From Aldehydirespirator sp965116965 (GTDB lineage Bacteria; Actinomycetota; Acidimicrobiia; Acidimicrobiales; Aldehydirespiratoraceae), in assembly GCA_965116965.1 (NCBI GenBank), contig OZ220743.1:1922001-1986000 (forward strand): a DNA stretch of 64,000 nt. Reading direction: 5' to 3'. A program made the translations under genes and the position numbers. The notes under the pieces were generated by a model that searched no databases, was not told the origin of the DNA, and saw nothing but the letters and a program-made list of their open reading frames with translations. Shown here one piece after another: positions 1 through 8,704 of the stretch; the stretch's first letter is position 1, and each line of letters begins with the position of its first letter.

Positions 1-2
1 GC

Positions 3-2945
3 CTGGACGTGCCCCGCTCCGGGATCGCCCGTGACATGGACGCCGCACGCGAGGTGATGCGAAGGGTGGGGCTGCCGGTGATCGTCCGGCCCGCCTACAT
101 ACTCGGAGGTCGCGGCGCAGGCATCGCGGCCACCGCCGAGGAGTTCGAGAGCGTCGCCGCCTTCGGCCTGGAGGCCAGCCCCATCTCCGAGATCCTGATC
201 GAGGAGTCGATCGTGGGCTGGAAGGAGTTCGAGCTCGAGGTGATGCGGGACCGCGCCGACAACTGCGTGGTGGTGTGCTCCATCGAGAACCTCGATCCCA
301 TGGGGGTGCACACCGGCGACTCCATCACTGTCGCTCCCGTCCAGACGCTGAGCGACCCCGAGTACCAGCAGATGCGCAACGCCGCCTTCGCGGTGCTGCG
401 CCGGGTGGGGGTCGAGACCGGCGGGTCCAACGTGCAGTTCGCGGTGGACCCGGCCACCGGTCGCCAGGTCGTGATCGAGATGAACCCCAGGGTGAGCCGG
501 TCCTCAGCGCTGGCCTCGAAGGCGACCGGCTTCCCCATCGCCAAGATCGCGGCCCGGCTGGCGGTGGGGTACACGCTCGACGAGATCCCCAACGACATCA
601 CCGGCGTGACCCCGGCCTCGTTCGAGCCGACCCTGGACTACGTGGTCACCAAGATCCCCCGCTGGGCGTTCGAGAAGTTCCAGATCACCTCGGGTGTGCT
701 GGGCACTTCCATGCAGTCGGTGGGCGAGGTGATGGCCATCGGCCGCACGTTCTGCGAGTCGCTGCAGAAGGGGCTGCGCTCCCTGGAGCAGGGCCGCCTC
801 GGCCTCAACGCCGACCCTGCCGAAGCCGCCCTCGACCGCCTCGGCGACGCCGAGCTGCTGGCAGCGGCGGCCGTGCCCACGCCGGAGCGGATCTTCCATC
901 TGGAGGCTCTTCTGCGCCGGGGCGTGTCCATCGAGGAGGTGTCGACGGCCACCGGCGTGGACCCCTGGTTCCTCGACCAGATGGAGCGCATCAGCGAGGA
1001 GCGACTGGCGCTCGAGGACGCGTCACCGGAGGCGATGACCCGAGCCGGATGGCGCCGGGCCAAGCGACTCGGATTCTCCGACGGCCAGCTCGCCCACCTT
1101 TGGGGCACGGCTCCGGCCCAGGTCCGCGCCCTCCGGGAGGCGTCCGGCGTGCTGCCGACGTTCAAGACGGTCGACACCTGCGCGGCCGAGTTCGAGGCGA
1201 CCACGCCGTACCACTACTCCACCTACGAGGACGCCGACGAGATCCGGCCGGCCACCAAGCCTCGTGTGGTGATCTGCGGATCGGGCCCGAACCGCATCGG
1301 GCAGGGCATCGAGTTCGACTACTGCTGCGTCCACGCCGGGCAGGCCCTTCAACAGGCCGGGTACGAGACGGTCATGGTCAACTGCAACCCCGAGACCGTC
1401 TCCACCGACTACGACGTCAACGACCGGCTCTACTTCGAGCCGCTCACCACCGAGGACGTGGCCAACGTGATCGCGGCGGAGGACCCCGTCGGAGTGATCG
1501 TCTCGCTCGGGGGTCAGACGCCGCTGGCGCTTGCGGGCCATCTGCCCGCAGACCTGGTGCTGGGCACCTCGCCGGCCTCGATCGATCTGGCCGAGGACCG
1601 CGAGCGCTGGAACGCCCTGTGCGAGCGCCTGGGCATCCCGCAGCCGCCGGGCGGCACGGCCACCAGCTTCGAGGAGGCGCAGCAGGTGGCGGCCCGGGTC
1701 GGCTATCCGGTGCTGGTCCGGCCCTCCTATGTGCTGGGCGGTCGGGCCATGGCCATCGTCTACGACGACGAGGAGCTCGCGGCGGCCATCGAGGAGCTCG
1801 CCGACTTCGGCTCCCTGGGCCGGGAAGGGGGACCGGCTTCGGAGCGGCCCGTGCTGGTGGACCGCTTCCTCGAGGATGCGACCGAGGTGGACGTCGATGC
1901 CGTGCGGGACCGCACCGGCGAGGTTCAGATCGGGGCCGTCATGGAGCATGTCGAGGAGGCGGGCGTCCACTCCGGCGACTCGGCGTGCACGATCCCGCCC
2001 ACGACGCTGGGCGACGACGTCGTCTCGGTCATCTGCGACCACACCCGCCGCATCGCGCAGGAGCTGGACGTCAAGGGCCTGCTGAACGTCCAGTTCGCGG
2101 TCAAGCGCAACGGGGACAGTCCGTTGCAGATGCCGACCCGATGGAGCGGGACCGGAGCGAGTGACGTGTTCGTGATCGAAGCCAATCCGAGGGCGTCGCG
2201 CACGGTGCCGTTCGTGGCCAAGGCCACCGGAGTCCCGCTGGCGATGGTTGCGGCCCGCCTGATGGTCGGAGCGACGCTGGCCGAGTTGAGAGCCGAGGGC
2301 ATGCTGCCGGAGGCTCCGGACGGATTGCGGGAGGCCTCCGGCTATGTGGCAGCCTCCGACTACGTGGCGGTCAAGGAGGTGGTGCTGCCGTTCAACCGGT
2401 TCCCGGAGGCCGATGCCGTGCTCGGTCCCGAGATGCGCTCCACCGGCGAGGTGATGGCGCTGGACGCCACGCCGGGTCTCGCCTTCGTGAAGGCCCAGTT
2501 GGCCGCGGGCACCCGGCTGCCCGCCGAGGGCGCCGTGTTCATGTCCATGGCCGACCGCGACAAGGAGGCGGGGCTGCGGGCGGCTCGGATCCTGCACGCA
2601 CTGGGCTACCGGCTGGCCGCCACCGTGGGAACGGCGCAGTTCCTGCGACGCGGCGGCGTGCCGGTGGCCGTCGAAGTGGCCAAGCTGGGCGACCAGGAGG
2701 GTCGTGATGCCGTCGATCTCATCGAGGCGGGCCAGATACAGCTGGTGATCAACTCGCCTCACGGCCGCGGCCCCAGAGCCGACGGCGCGCACATCCGATC
2801 GGCTGCGGGAGGCGCCGGCCTGCCCCTGGTGACCACCGGAGCGGCGGCGCTGGCCGCGGCGTACGGCCTGCGCGACCTGCGAGGACAACGTCTGTCGGTG
2901 CGCAGCCTCCAGGAGTATCACCGCAGCCTGCGAGGCGCGGCGTAG
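3..2945 (+). CDS. carB: Carbamoyl-phosphate synthase large subunit (5' end outside window)
   Basis: Makes carbamoyl phosphate from bicarbonate, ATP and glutamine-derived ammonia, feeding both the pyrimidine genes that follow and the arginine cluster later in the window. The first 100 or so residues lie upstream of base 1; the frame is open from base 3. Visible are the rest of the first ATP-grasp half (GGRGAGI, then EMNPRVSRSS), the oligomerisation region, the second half (GPNRIGQGIEFDY, NCNPETVSTDYD, EANPRASRTVPF) and a C-terminal MGS-like regulatory domain from about visible residue 835. A dozen or so extra residues (around bases 2105-2160) separate VQFAVK from VFVIEANP, where most family members have a short turn. 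Identity is certain. Confidence 0.97.
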   Translation: MDVPRSGIARDMDAAREVMRRVGLPVIVRPAYILGGRGAGIAATAEEFESVAAFGLEASPISEILIEESIVGWKEFELEVMRDRADNCVVVCSIENLDPMGVHTGDSITVAPVQTLSDPEYQQMRNAAFAVLRRVGVETGGSNVQFAVDPATGRQVVIEMNPRVSRSSALASKATGFPIAKIAARLAVGYTLDEIPNDITGVTPASFEPTLDYVVTKIPRWAFEKFQITSGVLGTSMQSVGEVMAIGRTFCESLQKGLRSLEQGRLGLNADPAEAALDRLGDAELLAAAAVPTPERIFHLEALLRRGVSIEEVSTATGVDPWFLDQMERISEERLALEDASPEAMTRAGWRRAKRLGFSDGQLAHLWGTAPAQVRALREASGVLPTFKTVDTCAAEFEATTPYHYSTYEDADEIRPATKPRVVICGSGPNRIGQGIEFDYCCVHAGQALQQAGYETVMVNCNPETVSTDYDVNDRLYFEPLTTEDVANVIAAEDPVGVIVSLGGQTPLALAGHLPADLVLGTSPASIDLAEDRERWNALCERLGIPQPPGGTATSFEEAQQVAARVGYPVLVRPSYVLGGRAMAIVYDDEELAAAIEELADFGSLGREGGPASERPVLVDRFLEDATEVDVDAVRDRTGEVQIGAVMEHVEEAGVHSGDSACTIPPTTLGDDVVSVICDHTRRIAQELDVKGLLNVQFAVKRNGDSPLQMPTRWSGTGASDVFVIEANPRASRTVPFVAKATGVPLAMVAARLMVGATLAELRAEGMLPEAPDGLREASGYVAASDYVAVKEVVLPFNRFPEADAVLGPEMRSTGEVMALDATPGLAFVKAQLAAGTRLPAEGAVFMSMADRDKEAGLRAARILHALGYRLAATVGTAQFLRRGGVPVAVEVAKLGDQEGRDAVDLIEAGQIQLVINSPHGRGPRADGAHIRSAAGGAGLPLVTTGAAALAAAYGLRDLRGQRLSVRSLQEYHRSLRGAA

Positions 2946-2998
2946 ATGACCGGGAGCGAGCTCGAATCGGTGGGAGCCGGTCCCGTGGAAGGGGTGCC

Positions 2999-3094
2999 GT
3001 TCCCGCTCTTGTTCGCTTCGCTCACGGGCCGCTCGGGCCACGGCCTCGCCCGCATGCGACTGGTTTGCTCGCCCATTCGCTCGGCCTCTGTGCC
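2999..3094 (+). repeat. Dispersed bipartite repeat, copy 1
   Basis: Box A (about 2999-3050) begins CCCGCTCTTGTTCGCT and ends GGGCCACGGCCTCGC. A variable stretch follows, then box B (CGCTCGGCCTCTG, about 3079-3091). The same pair of boxes in the same order recurs at 12.84, 18.95, 31.88 and 54.53 kb. Here it fills most of the gap between carB and pyrD and ends about 10 bases before the pyrD ATG. The function is not known. Confidence 0.85.
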
Positions 3095-3100
3095 TCGGCC

Positions 3101-4024
3101 ATGACCGACCTGACGACGAGCGTCGGCAGCGTTGTGCTCCGGGCCCCGGTGATGACTGCGTCGGGCGCGTCGGGACATGGTAATGAGTTGGCTCCCTACG
3201 GTCGGCTCACCGATCTGGGGGCGGTGGTGGTCAAGTCGTTGAGCGACGAACCCTGGCCGGGCAATCCCGCCCCCCGTCTGCATCCGTTGCAGCACGCGGC
3301 CGCGGGCATGATCAACAGCGTGGGGCTTCAGGGCCCGGGCACGGAATCCTGGCTTGACGAGGACCTGCCCGCTCTTGTCGAGGAGGGCGCTGACGTGGTG
3401 GCCAGCATCTGGGGCGACACCGTCGACGCATTCCGGCGGGCGGCTGACTCGCTGGCCGAGGCTCCGCCGGGGGTCGTGGCGGTGGAAGTGAACGTGTCGT
3501 GCCCCAACACCGACGACGGCATGCGCATGTTCGCGCACTCCGCCGACGCGACCACCGCAGCCCTCGCCGCCACCGCCGGGTGCGGGCGGCCCCGCTGGGC
3601 CAAGCTGAGCCCCAATACGCCTGAGCTGGTCGCGATGGCCGCGGCGGCGGTCGCCGGCGGGGCCGAAGCGGTCGTCCTCACCAACACGCTGGCCGGCCTG
3701 GTCATCGATATCGACAAGCGGCGCCCCGCTCTCGGAGGGCGGCGCGGCGGGGTGAGCGGAGCCGCGCTGCACCCCGTCGCGGTGCGAGCCGTCTACGACG
3801 TGTGGGAAGCTCTGCCGGAGGTGCCCATCGTCGGTGTGGGCGGGGTAGCCCGCGGCACCGACGCCGTCGAGATGCTCCAGGCCGGCGCGTCTGCGGTGCA
3901 GGTGGGCACGGCGATCTTCGCCGATCCTCGAGCCCCTTGGCAGGTGCTCCACGAACTGCGGGAGTGGTGCCAGAACGCAGGTGTACAAGAACTGGACGAA
4001 CTGATTGGAGCGGCCCATGGATGA
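3101..4024 (+). CDS. pyrD: Dihydroorotate dehydrogenase, class 1B-like
   Basis: Oxidises dihydroorotate to orotate, the fourth step of UMP synthesis. It is an FMN TIM-barrel: VNVSCPN (with the class 1 catalytic cysteine) near residue 130, a KLSPN stretch with the flavin-contacting lysine, NTLAG near residue 200, and GVGGVARGTDA followed by QVGTAIF at the C-terminal phosphate/FMN end. Length (307 aa) and the NTLAG and QVGTA blocks fit class 1B enzymes, which normally pair with an electron-transfer subunit PyrK; no pyrK is seen here, though it could lie upstream. ATG 3101 is preferred over an upstream TTG because the upstream residues are encoded by the dispersed repeat. It overlaps pyrF by 8 bases. 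Confidence 0.93.
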   Translation: MTDLTTSVGSVVLRAPVMTASGASGHGNELAPYGRLTDLGAVVVKSLSDEPWPGNPAPRLHPLQHAAAGMINSVGLQGPGTESWLDEDLPALVEEGADVVASIWGDTVDAFRRAADSLAEAPPGVVAVEVNVSCPNTDDGMRMFAHSADATTAALAATAGCGRPRWAKLSPNTPELVAMAAAAVAGGAEAVVLTNTLAGLVIDIDKRRPALGGRRGGVSGAALHPVAVRAVYDVWEALPEVPIVGVGGVARGTDAVEMLQAGASAVQVGTAIFADPRAPWQVLHELREWCQNAGVQELDELIGAAHG

Positions 4025-4742
4025 AGCAGCTCGTGCTTCCACGCACGACGGGGGTGGTTCGCTCCGCACCGAGGTTCGCGACCGTCTCGCTCTGGCGCTC
4101 GACGTCGACGACCTGGTGGCGGCCTCCCGCCTGGCCCGGTCGCTCGCCGGGCACTTCAGAGTGGCCAAGATCGGCCTGGAGCTCTACACGGCTGCGGGAC
4201 CCGAGACGATCGGAGCCATGATCGACCTCGGCTACGACGTGTTCTGCGACATCAAGCTCCACGACATCCCCAACACCGTGGCCCGGGCGGCCCGAGTGGT
4301 GGGCGAGCTGGGCGTCTCGTACCTCACCGTGCACGCCGCCGGAGGGGTCGAGATGCTGCAGGCCGGCGCCGAGGGCCTGGCCGAGGGTGCGACCCGCCCC
4401 GCAGGCGTGCTGGCCGTCACCGTCTTGACCAGCGAGGCGGAGGTCGCTGCCACCCGCGACCTCGTGGCCCGGCGCATGGAGATGGCCTTCGAGGCAGGAT
4501 GCGCCGGCGTGGTGTGCGCTGCGCCCGACCTGACCGCAACCCGTCACGTCCGTCCCGAGCTTCTACGGGTCGTTCCAGGCATCCGGCTGGCCGGAGACTC
4601 GGTGGACGACCAGCGACGGGTTGCCTCGCCGGTGCAGGCGTTGGCGGCCGGCGCAGATCTGCTGGTTGTCGGCAGGCCGGTTACCAGGGCCGCCGATCCC
4701 GTCGAGGCTGCTGAGCGTCTGCACCACAGCCTCCAGCAGTAG
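4017..4742 (+). CDS. pyrF: Orotidine 5'-phosphate decarboxylase
   Basis: Decarboxylates OMP to UMP, the last step of the de novo pyrimidine route. The type I signature DIKLHDIPNTV (catalytic Lys-Asp-Lys cluster) is near residue 80, KIGLELY precedes it, and GADLLVVGRPVT near the C-terminus is the phosphate-binding loop. ATG 4017 is chosen because GGAG lies 6 bases upstream; the in-frame TTG a few codons earlier has no such site. It overlaps the end of pyrD, so the two are translationally coupled. The N-terminal 20 residues are poorly conserved in character. Confidence 0.95.
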   Translation: MDEAARASTHDGGGSLRTEVRDRLALALDVDDLVAASRLARSLAGHFRVAKIGLELYTAAGPETIGAMIDLGYDVFCDIKLHDIPNTVARAARVVGELGVSYLTVHAAGGVEMLQAGAEGLAEGATRPAGVLAVTVLTSEAEVAATRDLVARRMEMAFEAGCAGVVCAAPDLTATRHVRPELLRVVPGIRLAGDSVDDQRRVASPVQALAAGADLLVVGRPVTRAADPVEAAERLHHSLQQ

Positions 4743-4785
4743 CAGTCGGCGCCGGAGCACCGAGGAGGCTGATTCGCTGAAATGG

Positions 4786-4814
4786 TGGCATATCCGCGCC
4801 AGGTTGGGTACTCT
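4786..4814 (+). promoter_or_regulatory. Predicted promoter of mihF
   Basis: TGGCAT (4786-4791) and TACTCT (4809-4814) are separated by exactly 17 bases and end 8 bases before the mihF ATG. That leaves a leaderless or nearly leaderless transcript, common in actinobacteria. This is a sequence-pattern prediction only. Confidence 0.5.
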
Positions 4815-4822
4815 CACCGCCC

Positions 4823-5134
4823 ATGGCTCAACCGTTCTCCATTTCCGATGAAGTCAGGCGCGCCGCGCTGGTCAAGGCTACCGCGGTCCGCCGGGAGCGT
4901 GCAGAGCTCCGCGGGCAGCTCAAGGCCGGTGACATTTCGCTCTCCGACCTCTTGGATCGGCTGGACGACGACACCGTCGGCAAGATGAAGGTTCTGGCTG
5001 TGATCGAGTCCTTGCCCGGCGTGGGCAAGGTGAAGGCTCGCAGGGCGATGGAGGAGATCGGGATTTCCGAGAACCGCCGCCTGCGGGGACTCGGCAGCAG
5101 GCAGCGGAGCCAACTGCTTGACGCCTTCGGCTGA
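4823..5134 (+). CDS. mihF: Integration host factor, actinobacterial type (mIHF)
   Basis: A 103-aa DNA-binding, nucleoid-associated protein. It is helical and basic at the N-terminus and has a helix-two-turn-helix-type segment LPGVGKVKARRAMEEIGI near residues 65-82, which is the actinobacterial IHF signature (unrelated to the HU-like IHF of proteobacteria). The position directly before gmk and rpoZ is the conserved actinobacterial arrangement and supports the call. It probably has its own promoter, given the 80-base gap after pyrF. Confidence 0.93.
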   Translation: MAQPFSISDEVRRAALVKATAVRRERAELRGQLKAGDISLSDLLDRLDDDTVGKMKVLAVIESLPGVGKVKARRAMEEIGISENRRLRGLGSRQRSQLLDAFG

Positions 5135-5162
5135 CTAGTACCGGGTCGGTAGCCTCGCGGGG

Positions 5163-5735
5163 GTGACCTCCCTCGCGGGCCGTTCAGTCGTCATCGTCTC
5201 CGGACCGGGAGGCGTCGGCAAGGGCACGATCGTCGAGCAGTTGCTGGCTCGTGACCCTCGCCTCTGGCTGTCACGGTCCTGGACGACGCGGCCGCGGCGG
5301 CTGGCCGAGCCGGCTGAGGCCTATCGTTTCGTGGGCCGCGCCACGTTCGAGGCCGCCATCGACGAGGGCCGCTTCCTGGAGTGGGTCGAGTTTCTCGACT
5401 ACCTGCAGGGCACACCGGTTCCGGACCCTCCCGAAGGCGCGGACGTGGTGCTCGAGATCGACGTCCGGGGAGGTCGGCAGGTCAAGGAACTGGTGTCTGA
5501 GGCCGTGCTGGTGTTCGTGGACGCCCCCAGCCCCGAGCATCAGCGGAAGCGACTCGAGAACCGGGGTGACGATGCGGCCACGGTCGCTCTCCGGATGCGA
5601 AAGACCGCCTCAGAGAGGGCCGAGGCTCTGGCAATGGGCTACGAGATAGTAGTGAATGACGAGGTGGGCCGGGCTGTTCGAGCCATCGAACGCCTGATCG
5701 CGGCGGATCGCGATCGGCGCCGCGGTCGGGACTGA
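5163..5735 (+). CDS. gmk: Guanylate kinase
   Basis: Phosphorylates GMP to GDP. The P-loop GPGGVGKGT is at residues 14-22, followed by SRSWTTRPRR (the GMP-binding arginine region) and, near residue 100, LEIDVRGGRQVK (family form LDIDWQGARQV). The GMP-lid stretch reads FLEWVEFLDYLQGTP, departing from the usual EVHGNYYGT form, so a residue that normally contacts the base may be replaced. GTG 5163 is the only reasonable start. It lies 28 bases after mihF and before rpoZ, the conserved actinobacterial order. 190 aa is normal length. Confidence 0.9.
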   Translation: MTSLAGRSVVIVSGPGGVGKGTIVEQLLARDPRLWLSRSWTTRPRRLAEPAEAYRFVGRATFEAAIDEGRFLEWVEFLDYLQGTPVPDPPEGADVVLEIDVRGGRQVKELVSEAVLVFVDAPSPEHQRKRLENRGDDAATVALRMRKTASERAEALAMGYEIVVNDEVGRAVRAIERLIAADRDRRRGRD

Positions 5736-5830
5736 ACCACAGGTCTGGGGGTCGGGTCCATGCGTCCGCAACTGTGAGTGCGGCTGGTAGCGTGAAGCTC
5801 CCTCAGTCGGCAGACCCAGCGGAGCGCGCC

Positions 5831-6232
5831 ATGGCCCACGGCTACGACACGATGATGACCCCGGCCATCGAGGAGCTCCTCGACCGGACAGAGTCCAAGT
5901 TCGTACTCGTGACGCTGGCTGCCATGAGAAGCCGCGAGATCACGAACTATCTGGGACAGCTCGGCGGCGGAATCGGAGCGTCCGTGCCGCCCCAGGTGAT
6001 CTCCACATCCTCCAAGCCGCTGTCGATCGCCCTCGAGGAGGTTGCGGCCGGCAAGATCGAAGCAGTCGAGGCAGACCCCGATGCTGAGGCCGATGAGCTC
6101 GTCGACGGCCCAGAGACGCCGGCCCAGCAGGGGGACTCCTCCGAGGGTGCTCACCTGCAGGACGTCAGCGACCCCGAGCAGCGTCTGGCCGCGGCTGAGT
6201 CCTCGGAGCCGGCCGGCAGCACTGGCGCCTGA
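5831..6232 (+). CDS. rpoZ: RNA polymerase omega subunit, with acidic C-terminal extension
   Basis: A small subunit that helps assemble RNA polymerase by clamping beta'. The family core runs from MAHGYDTMMTPAIEEL through KFVLVTLAAMRSREI to SSKPLSIALEEVAAGKI (residues 1-80). The remaining 50 or so residues are acidic and low-complexity, rich in Glu, Asp and Ala, and are probably disordered. ATG 5831 is preferred over an upstream GTG because GGAG lies 7 bases before it and the upstream residues do not look like omega. It is followed by coaBC after 10 bases. Confidence 0.88.
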   Translation: MAHGYDTMMTPAIEELLDRTESKFVLVTLAAMRSREITNYLGQLGGGIGASVPPQVISTSSKPLSIALEEVAAGKIEAVEADPDAEADELVDGPETPAQQGDSSEGAHLQDVSDPEQRLAAAESSEPAGSTGA

Positions 6233-6242
6233 CGGGCGCGCC

Positions 6243-7445
6243 ATGAGCCCGCTCCGAGGCCGGTTCATCGTGCTCGGCGTGACCGGCGGTATCGCGGCTT
6301 ACAAGGCGGCCGAGGTGTGCCGCCGGATGGTCGGCGCCGGCGCCCACGTCGTGCCCGTGCTCACGGCCGGAGCGCTGCGGATGGTGGGCGAGACGACCTT
6401 CTCGGCCCTGGCTTCGGAACCGGCGGTCACCTCGCTGTGGAACGATCCCTCCTCGGCGATTCCTCACACGAGACTCGGTCAGCGGGCCGATGCGGTCGTC
6501 GTGTGCCCTGCGACGGCCCGCTTGGTCTCGGACTTGCGCACAGGCCGCTCCGGTGATGTTCTGGCGGCCACCCTGCTCGCCACCAGGGCGCCGGTGATCG
6601 TGGCTCCTGCCATGCACACCGAGATGTGGGAGCAGCCGTCGGTGCAGGACAACGTCGCAGTGCTGGCCGGGCGCGGAGTGACCATCGTGGGACCGGTCGA
6701 GGGTCCCCTCGCGGGTTCCGACGTCGGATCAGGACGGATGGCGGAGCCGGCCGACATCGTGGCCGCGGTGGAGGCGGCGCTCACTCCCCAGAGCCTGGCC
6801 GGCCGGCGAGTGCTGGTCACATCCGGCGGGACTCGCGAGCCCATGGATGCGGTCCGCTTTGTCGGCAATCGCTCTTCGGGCAAGCAGGGCGCAGCTGTTG
6901 CCGGCGAAGCGGCGGCCCGGGGAGCAGAAGTCGTGCTCGTCACCACAGAACCGGACCGCGCTCCGGCTGCGGCTCGGGTGGTGGTGGTCGAGACGGCCGC
7001 CGAGATGACTGCCGCAGTCGAGTTGGAGGCGCCCGGTGCCGACGCAGTGGTAATGGCGGCTGCGGTCGCCGACTTCCGCCCGGCGCGTCCGGCAGGCGGC
7101 AAGCTCAAGAAGGGCCGGGGCGTTCCGGCGCTCGAGTTGGAGCCCACCCACGACATCCTCGCGTCGTTGGGCGCCTCCAAGCCGTCCGGCCAGGTGCTGG
7201 TCGGCTTTGCAGCCGAGACCGAGGATCTCGAGACCAACGCGCTCAACAAGTTGCGTAGCAAGAACCTTGACGTGATCGTGGCCAACGACGTATCCAAGGA
7301 GCATGTCGGCTTCGGCCATGACACCAACGAGATTGTCATGTACACCGCCGACGGCGCACGCCACCATGTCCCCTTGACCACCAAGCAGGAGGCCGCCCGG
7401 GCCGTGCTCGACAGGGTGGCCGCGCTCATGCCGGAGGCCCCGTGA
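6243..7445 (+). CDS. coaBC: Bifunctional phosphopantothenoylcysteine decarboxylase / phosphopantothenate-cysteine ligase
   Basis: Carries out two consecutive steps of coenzyme A synthesis. The N-terminal CoaC flavoprotein domain (residues 1-180) shows GVTGGIAAYKAAE and PAMHTEMW. The C-terminal CoaB domain (about 185-400) shows VTSGGTREPMDAVRFVGN, SSGKQG, the AAVADFRP block and a KLKK lysine cluster used for the acyl-cytidylate step. ATG 6243 is chosen because the protein then begins with the usual RGRFIVLGVTGGIA; the long in-frame upstream extension overlaps rpoZ. The stop overlaps the metK GTG by 4 bases. Confidence 0.95.
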   Translation: MSPLRGRFIVLGVTGGIAAYKAAEVCRRMVGAGAHVVPVLTAGALRMVGETTFSALASEPAVTSLWNDPSSAIPHTRLGQRADAVVVCPATARLVSDLRTGRSGDVLAATLLATRAPVIVAPAMHTEMWEQPSVQDNVAVLAGRGVTIVGPVEGPLAGSDVGSGRMAEPADIVAAVEAALTPQSLAGRRVLVTSGGTREPMDAVRFVGNRSSGKQGAAVAGEAAARGAEVVLVTTEPDRAPAAARVVVVETAAEMTAAVELEAPGADAVVMAAAVADFRPARPAGGKLKKGRGVPALELEPTHDILASLGASKPSGQVLVGFAAETEDLETNALNKLRSKNLDVIVANDVSKEHVGFGHDTNEIVMYTADGARHHVPLTTKQEAARAVLDRVAALMPEAP

Positions 7446-8623
7446 GTACTTGGATGTTCACTTCCGAGTCGGTCACCGAAGGCCATCCCGACAAGATGGC
7501 CGACCAGATATCGGACGCCGTCCTCGACGCCCTGCTCGGCGCCGACCCCAACAGCCGGGTCGCCTGCGAGACGCTGCTCACCACCGGCCTGGCCGTGGTG
7601 TCGGGCGAGATTCGCACTGACGCGTACGTCGAGATCCCGAACATCGTGCGCCGGACGATCCGCGCTGCGGGCTACGACAAGGCCACCTTCGGTTTCGACG
7701 GCGACGCCTGCGGCGTCGTAGTGGCCGTCGGCGACCAGTCTCCCGACATCGCCATGGGCGTCGATCGCGGCGACGAGGATCCCGACGACCAGGGCGCGGG
7801 CGACCAGGGGATGATGTTCGGCTACGCCTGCGATGAGACGGAAGCCCTCATGCCCCTGCCGATCCATCTCGCCCACCGGTTGGCCTCGCGCCAAGCCGAG
7901 GTGCGCCGGGCCGGCACGATCCCTTACCTCGGGCCCGACGCCAAGACCCAGGTCACCTTGGAATACGAGGGCAGCCGGCCGGTGCAGCTGCACACCGTGC
8001 TCGTTTCCACCCAGCACTCGACGGGCATCGACCGTGACCGGATGATCCTCCCCGACGTCACCGAGCAGATCATCGAGCCGGTCATCAGCGAGCAGTGCCC
8101 GCAGTTCGCCGACGACGGTTACGAAGTAATCGTCAACCCGACCGGGAAGTTCGAGACCGGCGGGCCGAAGGGAGACACCGGCCTCACTGGGCGAAAGATC
8201 ATCGTCGACACCTACGGGGGCATGGCCCGCCATGGAGGCGGCGCCTTCTCCGGCAAGGATCCTTCCAAAGTCGACCGCTCCGCCGCGTATGCGGCCCGCT
8301 GGGTGGCCAAGCACATCGTGGCGTCGGGCGCGGCATCGCGCTGTGAGCTGCAGGTGGCCTACGCCATCGGCATGGCGGAACCGCTGTCGCTGATGGTGGA
8401 AACCTTCGGCACCGAGACGCTGGACATAGCCCGGATCGTCGAGTCCGTGCGGGAGGTGTTCGACCTGCGCCCGGCGGCCATCGTGCGGGACTTGGACCTG
8501 CTCAAGCCGATCTACACGCCGACCGCGGCCTACGGCCATTTCGGCCGCATCCCAGAAGGCGGGCAGTTCACTTGGGAGAGCACGGATCGTCTCGACGACC
8601 TGAAGTCGGCTCTCGGCCTCTAG
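7442..8623 (+). CDS. metK: S-adenosylmethionine synthetase
   Basis: Makes S-adenosylmethionine from methionine and ATP. Family signatures are plain: TSESVTEGHPDK at the N-terminus, GDQGMMFGYA near residue 120 and the P-loop-like GGGAFSGKDPSKVDRSAAY near residue 260. The length (393 aa) is typical. It begins with GTG overlapping the coaBC stop, so the two are translationally coupled. The product supplies methyl donor for the several methyltransferases in this window. Confidence 0.97.
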   Translation: MSTWMFTSESVTEGHPDKMADQISDAVLDALLGADPNSRVACETLLTTGLAVVSGEIRTDAYVEIPNIVRRTIRAAGYDKATFGFDGDACGVVVAVGDQSPDIAMGVDRGDEDPDDQGAGDQGMMFGYACDETEALMPLPIHLAHRLASRQAEVRRAGTIPYLGPDAKTQVTLEYEGSRPVQLHTVLVSTQHSTGIDRDRMILPDVTEQIIEPVISEQCPQFADDGYEVIVNPTGKFETGGPKGDTGLTGRKIIVDTYGGMARHGGGAFSGKDPSKVDRSAAYAARWVAKHIVASGAASRCELQVAYAIGMAEPLSLMVETFGTETLDIARIVESVREVFDLRPAAIVRDLDLLKPIYTPTAAYGHFGRIPEGGQFTWESTDRLDDLKSALGL

Positions 8624-8704
8624 TGCCGTCACCGTTCTCTCAGCAACAGAGCCGCCTCAGTCGGCATATCTGCTCACAGAACGGCTGCGAAGCATGATCT
8701 TCGT

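Noticed and set aside
1023..3041. 672-codon open frame on the minus strand across carB
   Set aside because: It is a shadow of carB in very high-GC DNA: low-complexity composition, no recognisable domain and no ribosome site.
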